Assembly: GCA_900319245.1 (NCBI GenBank)
Contig: ONNQ01000028.1
Coordinates: forward strand, 1 to 51,594
Reading direction: 5' to 3'
Length of the DNA stretch: 51,594 bases
From: an uncultured Lachnospiraceae bacterium
GTDB taxonomy: Bacteria; Bacillota; Clostridia; Lachnospirales; Lachnospiraceae
Of the stretch, positions 28,201 to 35,254 are shown piece after piece. The position numbers and the translations under genes are program-made. The notes below the pieces were generated by a model. That model ran no database searches. It saw only the letters and a list, made by a program, of their open reading frames with translations, and was not told the origin of the DNA. Each line of letters opens with the position of its first letter. The stretch's first letter is position 1.

Positions 28201-28390
28201 TTCTGGGGACCTGATATCCCTTCATCGTGCGGTAACGCGGCACCATGTCCTTGATGACTCTTGTCAGAACATGACCGATGTGCGGCTTTCCGTTTGCCGT
28301 GGGCGGGCCGTCATAGAACATATATGTCGGGCAGCCCTCGCGCTCCTTCACGCTCTTTTCAAAAATCTGATTGTCTTGCCAGAATTTCAG
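25241..28390 (-). CDS. ileS: Isoleucyl-tRNA synthetase, non-standard start
   Basis: This class Ia synthetase charges tRNA-Ile. It is of the long, eukaryote-like type, about 1049 residues from the start proposed here. HIGH is in GKPHIGHV (residues 35-41) and KMSKSKGN is further on; editing-domain blocks include TTTPWTLPSN and GTGIVHIAPAFGEDD. The start is a problem. The first normal codon in frame is GTG at 28351, which lacks a binding site, yet family-like sequence LKFWQDNQIFEKS extends 13 codons upstream. There is no ATG, GTG or TTG between this and the in-frame stop. CTG at 28388-28390, with AGGCGG seven bases upstream, is the best candidate; an ATT further up is an alternative. No T-box leader is seen. 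Confidence 0.93.
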   Translation of the reverse strand: MKFWQDNQIFEKSVKEREGCPTYMFYDGPPTANGKPHIGHVLTRVIKDMVPRYRTMKGYQVPRKAGWDTHGLPVELEVEKEIGIEGKEQIEEYGIAPFVEKCKESVWKYKSMWEEFSGIVGFWADMDNPYVTYYDDYIESEWWALKTIWEKGLLYKGFKVVPYCPSCGTPLSSHEVAQGYKTLKERSAIVRFKLTDEDAYFLAWTTTPWTLPSNIALCVNPEDTYAKVKAIDGFTYYMAEALLDKVLEPLKDKFTATEDGKAYEVLETMKGTDLEYKSYEPLYEEAARRTAQQHKKAFFVYCDDYVTMTDGTGIVHIAPAFGEDDARVGRKYDAPFVQLVDAQGCLVEGTPFAGMRCKPTEAEMKKGAISADPEVLKDLSARGILFSAPKFEHDYPHCWRCGTPLLYYARQSWFIKMTDVRDSLVSGNKKINWIPQTIGEGRFGNWLENIQDWGISRDRYWGTPLNIWECKGCGHQLSVGSRKELAELSGNPDAEKTELHRPYVDEYVIRCPECGGEMHRVPEVIDCWFDSGAMPYAQLHYPFENKELFEKWFPAAFISEAVDQTRGWFYSLHAESTLLFGKPCYENVIVLGLVLDEDGNKMSKSKGNAVDPFTALKTHGADAIRWYFYTNSAPWLPNKFSDKTVKEGQRKFLGTLWNTYAFYTLYADIDGFDPTKYTLDYDKLSVMDKWLLSRMNTMIAATDKNLEQYKIPEAASALETFVDEMSNWYVRRCRDRFWAKGMEQDKVNAYMTLYTALVNVCKCAAPMIPFMTEEIYQNIVRSVDASAPESIHLCLFPEADEAHVDKELEESMDEVLRIVVMGRACRNASNIKNRQPIAQMFVKADKALDLFYQEIIENELNVKKVIFTDDVRKFTSYTFKPQLRTVGPKYGKQLGGIRKYLAELDGNAAMDTLKADGALRFDVNGVTVELTEEDLLIDTARKEGYVSQEDGTFTVVLDTNLTPALVEEGYVYELISKIQTMRKESGFEVMDRIRVSLSGNEKLSKVAASNEAAIAGKVLAEKIEKDTALANEKKWDINGEKVTIGVQKM

Positions 28391-28469
28391 TGTCTTTCCG
28401 CCTTTCTCGTCAGCTTTTAGTAGAATGGATCAAGCGCTAGACCTTGCACTTCTCCACATTAACCATGAG

Positions 28470-28499
28470 ATTATAACTTTTATGCCAAAAACCTGTCAA
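28470..28499 (-). promoter_or_regulatory. Promoter of ileS-glgP
   Basis: TTGACA (28494-28499) and TATAAT (28470-28475) on the minus strand are separated by 18 bases, a consensus-grade promoter. It gives a leader of only about 70 bases, too short for a T-box. The rest of the interval up to 28690 is A+T-rich and shows no other clear signal. Confidence 0.85.
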
Positions 28500-28694
28500 G
28501 GACTGCGCCACATCTTGTCATAAAAACGTAAAATTTGAATTGTTACTGTGCATTTGTATGTTTTGACCGAAAATATCGTACTCATTTGTCGACATGCATC
28601 GTTTTAATCTACTCATTTAATTCCATGCGGCGAAGCAAATCGTCAAATTGCTCAAGACTGCCTATGGATTTTGCCGTAAAACTGTCTAAATAAT

Positions 28695-28723
28695 TTGCAG
28701 AACCCGCCATTTCGTAGTATCAT
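28695..28723 (+). promoter_or_regulatory. Promoter of pncB
   Basis: TTGCAG (28695-28700) and TATCAT (28718-28723) are separated by 17 bases. Transcription would begin near 28730, just before the palindrome at 28734-28753. Confidence 0.6.
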
Positions 28724-28733
28724 CAGTGCAACT

Positions 28734-28753
28734 AGTGGTGTCTTGACACCACT
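28734..28753. promoter_or_regulatory. Palindromic operator, NiaR-like
   Basis: AGTGGTGTC, TT, GACACCACT is a perfect 9+2+9 palindrome located about +4 to +23 of the pncB transcript. Its centre, GTGTCTTGACAC, resembles the niacin-responsive NiaR (YrxA) operator as I remember it, and pncB is a known type of NiaR target. An RNA hairpin is possible but there is no T run, so it is not an intrinsic terminator. Confidence 0.6.
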
Positions 28754-28785
28754 GATTACCGTTTCAAACTCCTGGAGGAATCATT

Positions 28786-30258
28786 ATGGACAGACAAAAC
28801 CTGACACTGCTCACCGATCTGTATGAGCTGACAATGATGCAGGGATATTTTAAGAATAAGGAAGAGAACAATACTGTAATCTTCGATGCTTTCTTTAGAA
28901 ACAATCCCTTCGGCGGCGGCTACTCGATCATGTGCGGTACCGAACAGTTGGTCAAGTATATCAAGGAGCTGCACTTTAGTAAGCAGGACATCGACTATCT
29001 GCGCAGTCTCGGCATTTTTGATGAGGATTTCCTCGCCTATCTCGAAAGCTTCAAATTCACAGGTTCCATTTACGCGATTCCCGAGGGTTCGCTGATGTTC
29101 CCCAGAGAGCCCATGGTCAAGGTCATTGCCCCGATCATGGAGGCGCAGCTCGTGGAGACCGCGATCCTCAACATCATCAACCACCAGAGTCTGATCGCCA
29201 CAAAGGCAGCGCGCATTTGTTATGCAGCCCGCGGCGACGGAATCATGGAATTCGGCCTTCGCCGCGCGCAGGGTCCTGACGCCGGTACTTACGGCGCCCG
29301 CGCCGCAGTCATCGCAGGCTGCGTCGGCACTTCCAACGTCCTGTGCGGACAGCTCTTCGACGTCCCGGTCAAGGGCACGCATGCACACAGCTGGATCATG
29401 AGCTTCCCGGATGAGCTGACCGCCTTCAAGACCTACGGCGATCTGTATCCCAACGCCTGTATCCTTCTGGCCGACACTTACGACACACTTAAATCCGGTG
29501 TCCCGAACGCGATCAAGACTTTCCAGTATCTGCGCGACAAGGGCACGCTCGGCAAGGGCTACGGCATCCGCCTCGACAGCGGCGACCTTGCCTACATCTC
29601 CAAAAAGGCGCGCAAGATGCTCGATGAGGCCGGCTTCCCGGATGCGATCATCTCCGCCTCCAACGATCTGGACGAGCACCTGATCGACTCCCTGAAGAAC
29701 CAGGGCGCAGCCATCACCTCCTGGGGCGTCGGCACACACCTGATCACAGCCAAAGACAACCCGTCCTTCGGCGGCGTCTACAAGCTTGCGGCGATCCAGA
29801 GACCCGACGGCACCTTCGAGCCCAAGATCAAGCTCTCCGAGAACACAGAGAAAGTCACCAACCCCGGCGACAAGAAGATCTACCGCATCTACGAAAAGGC
29901 CAACCACAAGATCATCGCCGATCTGATCTGCCTCGAGGAAGAGATCTTCACCGATCAGCGGCCGCTGGTCCTCTTCGACCCCGCAGAGCCTTGGAAGAAG
30001 ACCAAGCTCGAAGCCGGCGAGTTCGAACTGCGCGAGCTCATGATCCCTCTCTTCAAGGACGGCGAATGTGTCTATGACTTCCCCAAGACCATGGACATCC
30101 GCAAGAAGTGCCTGGAAGAGCAGGACACCCTCTGGGAGGAATCCAGACGTCTCGTCAACCCTCACCAGATCTACGTCGACCTGTCCAGAAAGCTGTACGA
30201 CACCAAGCTCCGCCTGCTCGACGAAGTCGGCGAGAGAACACAGGGAATCCAGAGCTGA
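28786..30258 (+). CDS. pncB: Nicotinate phosphoribosyltransferase
   Basis: PncB makes nicotinate mononucleotide from nicotinate, PRPP and ATP in the NAD salvage pathway. The 490-residue protein has the N-terminal LLTDLYELTMMQGYF, the phospho-acceptor region FGLRRAQGPDAG, HAHSWIMSF with the conserved His, and the phosphoribosyl-binding RLDSGDLAYISKKAR plus GVGTHLITA. It is of the long bacterial form with an extra C-terminal domain after about residue 350. GGAGGAATCATT precedes the ATG. It is a single-gene unit with its own promoter and palindromic operator, divergent from ileS and convergent with the ECF gene. Confidence 0.96.
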   Translation: MDRQNLTLLTDLYELTMMQGYFKNKEENNTVIFDAFFRNNPFGGGYSIMCGTEQLVKYIKELHFSKQDIDYLRSLGIFDEDFLAYLESFKFTGSIYAIPEGSLMFPREPMVKVIAPIMEAQLVETAILNIINHQSLIATKAARICYAARGDGIMEFGLRRAQGPDAGTYGARAAVIAGCVGTSNVLCGQLFDVPVKGTHAHSWIMSFPDELTAFKTYGDLYPNACILLADTYDTLKSGVPNAIKTFQYLRDKGTLGKGYGIRLDSGDLAYISKKARKMLDEAGFPDAIISASNDLDEHLIDSLKNQGAAITSWGVGTHLITAKDNPSFGGVYKLAAIQRPDGTFEPKIKLSENTEKVTNPGDKKIYRIYEKANHKIIADLICLEEEIFTDQRPLVLFDPAEPWKKTKLEAGEFELRELMIPLFKDGECVYDFPKTMDIRKKCLEEQDTLWEESRRLVNPHQIYVDLSRKLYDTKLRLLDEVGERTQGIQS

Positions 30259-30283
30259 TCTGCCTGTGCATCGGGCTTTCAGA

Positions 30284-30366
30284 GAAACTGGACCATTCTG
30301 TGAACCGGGCTGTTATGGAAACCGGGCCATTGTGGAAGCTAGGCCGTCGGAAAACCGGACAACCAG
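30284..30366. repeat. Degenerate 15-18 bp tandem repeat, five units
   Basis: Five consecutive units each begin with GAA and contain a CNGG core: they start at 30284, 30302, 30318, 30335 and 30350. Typical units are GAACCGGGCTGTTATG and GAAACCGGGCCATTGTG. The array begins 26 bases after the pncB stop and runs directly into repeat copy B. No function is evident. Confidence 0.6.
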
Positions 30367-30512
30367 GGTACCCCCTGTCATCCACTCCGGTTTCTCGGCC
30401 GGGCAACATAGGATATCGATAATAAAAGGGATGACGCGCCGCGTCATCCCTTTTTCTTTGTGCAGTATGATCACCCCGCCCGAGAAAAGTCGTTCCTGAC
30501 AGGGGGTATCCC
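30366..30512 (-). repeat. Nested dyad repeat element, copy B
   Basis: Read on the minus strand this has the same plan as copy A at 19679-19824: outer arms TACCCCCTGTCA and TGACAGGGGGTA pair perfectly over 12 bases (30497-30508 with 30369-30380), a middle stem follows, and the core is a terminator. The loop sequences AACGACTTTTC (30484-30494) and GAAACCGGAGTGGATGAC (30377-30394) are identical to copy A, while the middle stem begins T-A instead of A-T and the outer stem is two base pairs longer. It lies in sense orientation downstream of the ECF gene. Confidence 0.85.
30424..30455. terminator. Bidirectional terminator between pncB and the ECF gene
   Basis: AAAAGGGATGACGC (30424-30437) and GCGTCATCCCTTTT (30441-30454) form a perfect 14-base stem with a T run on plus and a four-T run on minus. 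It is the core of repeat copy B and differs in sequence from the core of copy A. Confidence 0.9.
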
Positions 30513-30526
30513 GATTGACCCACTTT

Positions 30527-31141
30527 TCAGAAGTAGAAAAACAGTCCTGTCTTCTTGAGCGGCGCCCGCAGCGCCATGTAGAGTCCGGTTGCTACGAAGG
30601 CCGATACGACCGAGTTGATAACGGTGACGCCAATGTTGATCGCAAAGGACACTTCCGCGGCAGGCTTGCCCAAGATCAGAATCTTGTAGAAGTAGCGAAT
30701 CGTCGGGTCGAAGATTGCATTAAACGCAAGTCCCGCGATGACCGCTGCCAGTGTCCAGCGGAAGACCTTGCCCAGGTCTCTTTCTGTTGTGATGTGCCCC
30801 ATCTTGTGCGCGACCACGCCGACAAGAATTCCCATCAAGAACTTGATCACGAATGTGATCGGCGCCTGCACGATATATACTGGATCCATCAGGTCTGCGA
30901 TTGTAAGACCAAGGGCGCCGCCGGCTCCGCCGTACGCGCTTCCCAGGATCAAGGCGCCCAGTACGCAGAAGGCATTGCCCAGATGCACTGTGACTTTATC
31001 TCCTGCGATAGTGGGGATCGGGATGGACAAGAATGTAAATACAATATACGTAAGTGCCGCGAAAATTCCCGAAAATACAAGTCTTCTCAAGCTCTCTCTC
31101 CTTGCACTGTCAATTGCTGCGGTTGAATTCAGACTATTCAT
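30527..31141 (-). CDS. ECF transporter S component (substrate unknown)
   Basis: This 204-residue membrane protein has about six hydrophobic segments and the layout of ECF-type vitamin transporter S components (ECF-ribofla_trS-like). Near residue 20 is RRLVFSGIFAALTYIVFTFLSI, then VTVHLGNAFCVLGALILGSAYGGAGGALG with the small-residue helix that contacts the ECF-T subunit, and LADLMDP-like and FVIKFLMGILVG segments that line the substrate site. It would pair with ECF A/A'/T subunits encoded elsewhere. The vitamin cannot be told from sequence; pyridoxine or hydroxymethylpyrimidine-type compounds are family possibilities. GGAGG lies seven bases before the ATG. No recognisable riboswitch is upstream. 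Confidence 0.82.
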   Translation of the reverse strand: MNSLNSTAAIDSARRESLRRLVFSGIFAALTYIVFTFLSIPIPTIAGDKVTVHLGNAFCVLGALILGSAYGGAGGALGLTIADLMDPVYIVQAPITFVIKFLMGILVGVVAHKMGHITTERDLGKVFRWTLAAVIAGLAFNAIFDPTIRYFYKILILGKPAAEVSFAINIGVTVINSVVSAFVATGLYMALRAPLKKTGLFFYF

Positions 31142-31448
31142 AATAAACCTCCGTTTATGTTTGGCTTTTGTTTATGAAAAGTATATCCGCATCTGAATAT
31201 ATTAATAGCATCAATGCAGTATTATTTTATATAACCAGATTTCTGTAGGCCCCAATCCGCACTTGCTTTTCCTCGGCTGTTCATCGCTGTTCATCGCTTT
31301 TCATCGGATCGAAGGCCTATAGGCCATCATAAATCAACGATATTTCGTACATTTGAAATGGTTGGGTACAGGAGCCTGTATTTCAAAAAATAGTTCCAAA
31401 CAAAAATTGTTATTTTGTTCTAAACTGTTCAATATTTTGAAATACGCA

Positions 31449-31498
31449 AAAAAGTTGGGTACTACAGCCATCTTCAGCTGTACTGTACCCAACTTTTC
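31449..31498. repeat. Large hairpin, possible bidirectional terminator
   Basis: AAAAGTTGGGTAC (31449-31461) and GTACCCAACTTTT (31484-31496) pair perfectly over 13 bases, with an inner ACAGC/GCTGT stem. There are T-rich tails on both strands. GTTGGGTAC occurs a second time at 31360 and its complement at 31558, so alternative pairings are possible. Confidence 0.7.
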
Positions 31499-31572
31499 TT
31501 CGTAATCATAGTAAACCCGTATTTTTCTTAGGAACTTTTCTTAAGAAATCAGCTTCTGTACCCAACCGCCGC

Positions 31573-31652
31573 AAGAAAAGCTTCTACTCAGTGGATAATA
31601 CACCGCAACCGCCATAAGAAAAGCTTCTTCTCGGTGGATATTACACCGCAAC
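31573..31652. repeat. 37-bp imperfect direct repeat, two copies
   Basis: Copies at 31573-31609 and 31616-31652 match at 34 of 37 positions, sharing AAGAAAAGCTTCT and TACACCGCAAC at their ends. They lie 40 bases beyond the mfd stop codon. No coding potential or dyad explains them. Confidence 0.85.
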
Positions 31653-31693
31653 TACCGCGCAGCCGCACCACACAACAACACGAGCGAATCCAC

Positions 31694-34600
31694 TCACGCC
31701 AAGTACTTCGCCATCGCCACCAGCAACTCCTCCACCGCCGAGAGCAGGATTTCCTCATCCCGGACCGTGACGCCGACCGCCTTGTACTGGTACATAAACT
31801 CCGGCAGGCCCTTGTTGCTGAATCCCTTGACGCTGAAAGAGAGATTCTTTCTGTAGTTGCGAAGGAGCAGCGGGATGTTCTCGCCGCGCACCTTGGCGGA
31901 CGGATCCATATAGAAGCGAATTGTGCCGGGATGGCCCACGATTTCTGTGACGCCGATGCGGGCGGCCACAGAGCGGATCAGCGCGACGCGCAAAAGGTTG
32001 CCCGCCGGCGCGGGGATCTCTCCGAAGCGGTCGACCAGCTCTTCTTTGACGTCGTCATAGTCGTCTGTGGACTCGATGGCCGCGATCTTCTTGTAGATCT
32101 CCAGCTTCTGCTCTTCATTGATGATATAGGATTCGGGCAGGAAGGCGTCTGCGCTCAGGTTGACGCGCACCATGCGCTCTTCATTGACCGGCTCGCCCTT
32201 GACCTGCTTGACCGCCGTGTTGAGGAGCTTGCAGTAGAGGTCGTAGCCGACCGCCTGCATGTGGCCGTGCTGCGCCCTTCCCAGCACACTTCCGGCGCCG
32301 CGGATCTCCAGATCGCGCATGGCAATCCTGAATCCGCTGCCCAGATCCGTGTACTCCTTGATGGCGCGCAGGCGCTTCTCCGCAACTTCACGGAGCATCC
32401 GGTCCTTTTTGTACATTAGGAAGGCGTAGGCTGTGCGGCCGCTCCGGCCGACGCGCCCGCGCAGCTGATAGAGCTGCGACAGGCCCATCTTGTCCGAATC
32501 GTGAATGATGATCGTGTTGACATTGGAGATGTCAAGGCCTGTCTCAATGATCGTCGTGGAGACCAGCACGTCGATCTCACCGTTAATGAAATCGTACATG
32601 ATCTTCTCCAGCTCGGATTCCTTCATCTGGCCGTGCGCATAGACGATATTGGCCTCCGGCACAAGCTTCTGCAGGCGGAAGGTCACGTCCTCAATGTCAT
32701 GGACTTTGTTGTGGACATAGTAGACCTGTCCTTTGCGGGAGAGCTCCCGCAGGATGGCCTCTCTGACCATCTCCTCGTCGTATTCCATGACGTAGGTCTG
32801 GATCGGGACGCGCCCCTCCGGCGCCTCCTCCAGGACCGTCATATCACGGATGCCCACAAGGCTCATGTGAAGGGTGCGGGGGATCGGCGTCGCGGAAAGG
32901 GTCAGCACGTCCACGTTCTCCTTCATCTTCTTGATCTTTTCTTTGTGGGTCACGCCGAAGCGCTGCTCCTCGTCCACGACAAGGAGACCCAGGTTCTTGA
33001 ATTTGACGTCCTTGGACAGGAGCCTGTGGGTCCCGACGACGATATCGCAAAGTCCCTGGGAGACCTCCTTGATGGTCTGTTTCTGCTCCGCGGACGTGCG
33101 GAAGCGGGAAAGCATGCCGACTGTGACCGGATATCGGCGCATCCTCTCGCAGAAGGTATTGTAGTGCTGCTGCGCAAGGATCGTGGTGGGGACGAGGACG
33201 GCGACCTGCATGCCCTCCTGCACGGCCTTGAAGGCGGCCCTGACGGCGATCTCTGTTTTGCCATATCCGACGTCGCCGCAGATCAGGCGGTCCATGATCC
33301 GGTCGCTCTCCATATCTTTCTTGGTCTCTTCGATGGCTGTGAGCTGGTCGTCCGTCTCCTCGTAGGGGAACATCTCCTCGAACTCCTTCTGCCACTCAGT
33401 GTCCGGACCAAACCGGTGCCCCTTCTTCTCCCGGCGCGCCGAATAGAGCTGCACGAGATCCTCCGCGACCTCGTCCACCGCGCTCTTGACCTTTCGCTTG
33501 GTGCCGGCCCATTCCTGCGTGCCCAGCTTGTTGAGCTTGGGCTTCGCGGCGCTCGCCGACGCATATTTTTGCAGGACCGAGAGCTCTGTTGGCAAAACAT
33601 AGAGCGTTCCGCCTCCGCCGTACTCGATCTTGATATAATCCTTGGCGATGTGATTGACCTCGATCTTCTCCACGCCCCGGTAGATGCCGATGCCGTGATC
33701 CTCATGGACCACGTAATCGCCCACTTTCAGTTCGGAGAAGGCCTGGATCTGCTCGCCCTCATACTTCTTCTTTTTGACTTTCTTCTGTCTCTTGGTGCCA
33801 AAAATATCCGATTCCGCAATGACGGCGAATCCGATCGAGGGATATTCAAATCCCTGCCGGATCTGCCCGTAATAGGTCATGATCTCGCCTGGCTGCAGCC
33901 TGCGCTCTGGGTTCTCGCTGTAGAAGGCCGTGAGGCCGTCCGCCGTCAGGTCCTGGGCCAGTCTCCGGGCTCTGGTTCTCGAGGGCGAGATCAGGATCGT
34001 CCTGTAGCCCTTCTTTTTAAACGTCGCGAGGTCCTTTTCGAGGGTCTCAAAGCTCTTATTAAAGGGAGACATGGTCTTAGCGTGAATCGAAACGGTCAGT
34101 TCCGGTTCCATCCAGCCGCACCCGTTGGCAAGGCCCGCAAGACCCACGCATCGGTACTTAAGGATCTGCGCGGTCACTTCGTCGCGGCCGGCCAGGAGCG
34201 CCATTTGCCCCGGCAGCACATAGCCCTTGTCCGCGCGGCTCTCCATACTCTCGCGAAATTCCGTTTCCACCGCCCCTGCGTGCTGGTGCACTCGGTAGGG
34301 CTCATCCAGATAGACCGTCGTCGCTCTCACCGGAAACAGCTGCAGAAAGTTCTCTGTCATAGGGTAAAAATAATGAATATAGCTTTCCAGCGCGCCGAAC
34401 TGCTTCCATTCCAGCGCCTCTTCTTCCATCTGTGCGACCGTCGTCTTAAGGCGGTGTGCTTCCTCCGTGCGATTTGCATCCCGCCAGCGCTTCTCGAGCG
34501 CCTTCTCTTCCTTGCGGATCCTGTCCAGGCCGTCCATGAGTCTGTGGTCCGACAGGATCATTTCCGTCGCGGGATAGATCCGGACCGACTCCAGCTTCGT

Positions 34601-35254
34601 GATCGACCGCTGACTGAGCACGTCGAAGGACCGGATGGAATCCACTTCGTCGCCCCACAGCTCAATTCTATAGGGGTTCTCCTCCGTCAGCTCAAAGATA
34701 TCCAGGATATCGCCGCGGATCGCGAACTGGCCCGGCTTCTCCACCTGGTACTGCTTCTCATAGCCCAGAAAGACCAGCCGCTTCGCCGTCTCCGTGAGCG
34801 AGAGCTCGCCTCTCTTTCTCACCTCCAGGACGCTCTTTTTCAGCACGTCCAGGGGCACCTGCGGCGTCATCAGCGCCGAGAACGTCGTGACCACGGTCGC
34901 AGGACGCCCTTCCATCAGGCGCCGCAGACACTTGATCCTCTCTGTATCCAGTTCCCTGCCCCTGAGGTCCGCCTGATAAAAGATCAGGTCTTTGGCCGGA
35001 AAGAGCACGACGTTTCTGTCATAGAAGCGGTATGCCTCCTGGATTTCTCTGGCTCTCTGGTCGCTGTACGTCACGATCAGGCGAAATCTCGCTGTCGCCG
35101 AGAGAGACTCCTCCCTGGAAAGTGCGTAGACCAGATGGAGCTTCTGCGCCTCCGCGCACCCCTCTGTCAAAACACTGGCCGGGCCGCCGGTAAGCGCCTC
35201 AACTATGCGATTGTAATTCTCCGACTCCTTCAGCGGGGCTGTTAGTGTTGACAT
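31694..35254 (-). CDS. mfd: Transcription-repair coupling factor
   Basis: Mfd removes RNA polymerase stalled at DNA lesions and recruits UvrA. The 1186-residue protein has the UvrB-like N-terminal module (about residues 1-350), the RNA-polymerase-interacting CarD-like domain (about 500-570, KVGDYVVHEDHGIGIYRG), and a RecG-like SF2 translocase with Walker A GDVGYGKTEIAVRAAF, the DEEQ box VVDEEQRFGVTHKEK, motif III TLSATPIPRTL and motif VI QLRGRVGRSGR. The C-terminal TRCF domain ends it. Length is normal. The ATG lies inside the end of pth (56-base overlap), so the two are likely co-transcribed. Confidence 0.98.
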   Translation of the reverse strand: MSTLTAPLKESENYNRIVEALTGGPASVLTEGCAEAQKLHLVYALSREESLSATARFRLIVTYSDQRAREIQEAYRFYDRNVVLFPAKDLIFYQADLRGRELDTERIKCLRRLMEGRPATVVTTFSALMTPQVPLDVLKKSVLEVRKRGELSLTETAKRLVFLGYEKQYQVEKPGQFAIRGDILDIFELTEENPYRIELWGDEVDSIRSFDVLSQRSITKLESVRIYPATEMILSDHRLMDGLDRIRKEEKALEKRWRDANRTEEAHRLKTTVAQMEEEALEWKQFGALESYIHYFYPMTENFLQLFPVRATTVYLDEPYRVHQHAGAVETEFRESMESRADKGYVLPGQMALLAGRDEVTAQILKYRCVGLAGLANGCGWMEPELTVSIHAKTMSPFNKSFETLEKDLATFKKKGYRTILISPSRTRARRLAQDLTADGLTAFYSENPERRLQPGEIMTYYGQIRQGFEYPSIGFAVIAESDIFGTKRQKKVKKKKYEGEQIQAFSELKVGDYVVHEDHGIGIYRGVEKIEVNHIAKDYIKIEYGGGGTLYVLPTELSVLQKYASASAAKPKLNKLGTQEWAGTKRKVKSAVDEVAEDLVQLYSARREKKGHRFGPDTEWQKEFEEMFPYEETDDQLTAIEETKKDMESDRIMDRLICGDVGYGKTEIAVRAAFKAVQEGMQVAVLVPTTILAQQHYNTFCERMRRYPVTVGMLSRFRTSAEQKQTIKEVSQGLCDIVVGTHRLLSKDVKFKNLGLLVVDEEQRFGVTHKEKIKKMKENVDVLTLSATPIPRTLHMSLVGIRDMTVLEEAPEGRVPIQTYVMEYDEEMVREAILRELSRKGQVYYVHNKVHDIEDVTFRLQKLVPEANIVYAHGQMKESELEKIMYDFINGEIDVLVSTTIIETGLDISNVNTIIIHDSDKMGLSQLYQLRGRVGRSGRTAYAFLMYKKDRMLREVAEKRLRAIKEYTDLGSGFRIAMRDLEIRGAGSVLGRAQHGHMQAVGYDLYCKLLNTAVKQVKGEPVNEERMVRVNLSADAFLPESYIINEEQKLEIYKKIAAIESTDDYDDVKEELVDRFGEIPAPAGNLLRVALIRSVAARIGVTEIVGHPGTIRFYMDPSAKVRGENIPLLLRNYRKNLSFSVKGFSNKGLPEFMYQYKAVGVTVRDEEILLSAVEELLVAMAKYLA

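Larger units (their letters stand above)
31142..31693. other. Gene-free, repeat-rich interval
   Basis: No convincing gene lies in these 550 bases between the ECF gene and mfd. TTCATCGCT-type 10-mers occur in three tandem copies near 31278-31308. A hairpin with arms TTTGAAAT/ATTTCAAA and ACAGG/CCTGT spans 31351-31386. GGTTGGGTACAG (31359-31370) is complementary to CTGTACCCAACC (31556-31567) and these enclose the hairpin at 31449-31498. A 37-base direct repeat follows. A possible promoter for the ECF gene (TTGGGG, 16 bases, TATATA) lies near 31220-31250 on minus. Confidence 0.7.

Noticed and set aside
26672-28420. A 582-codon frame antisense to ileS
   Set aside because: Same reason: it arises from codon bias opposite a conserved gene.
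28391-28780. A T-box leader for ileS, expected in Firmicutes
   Set aside because: The promoter is only about 70 bases before the start codon and no T-box sequence or specifier hairpin can be found.
32501-35245. A 914-codon frame antisense to mfd
   Set aside because: It mirrors the codons of a well-supported gene, is rich in His, Arg, Leu and Asp, and has no recognisable domain. It is a shadow of the third-base bias.
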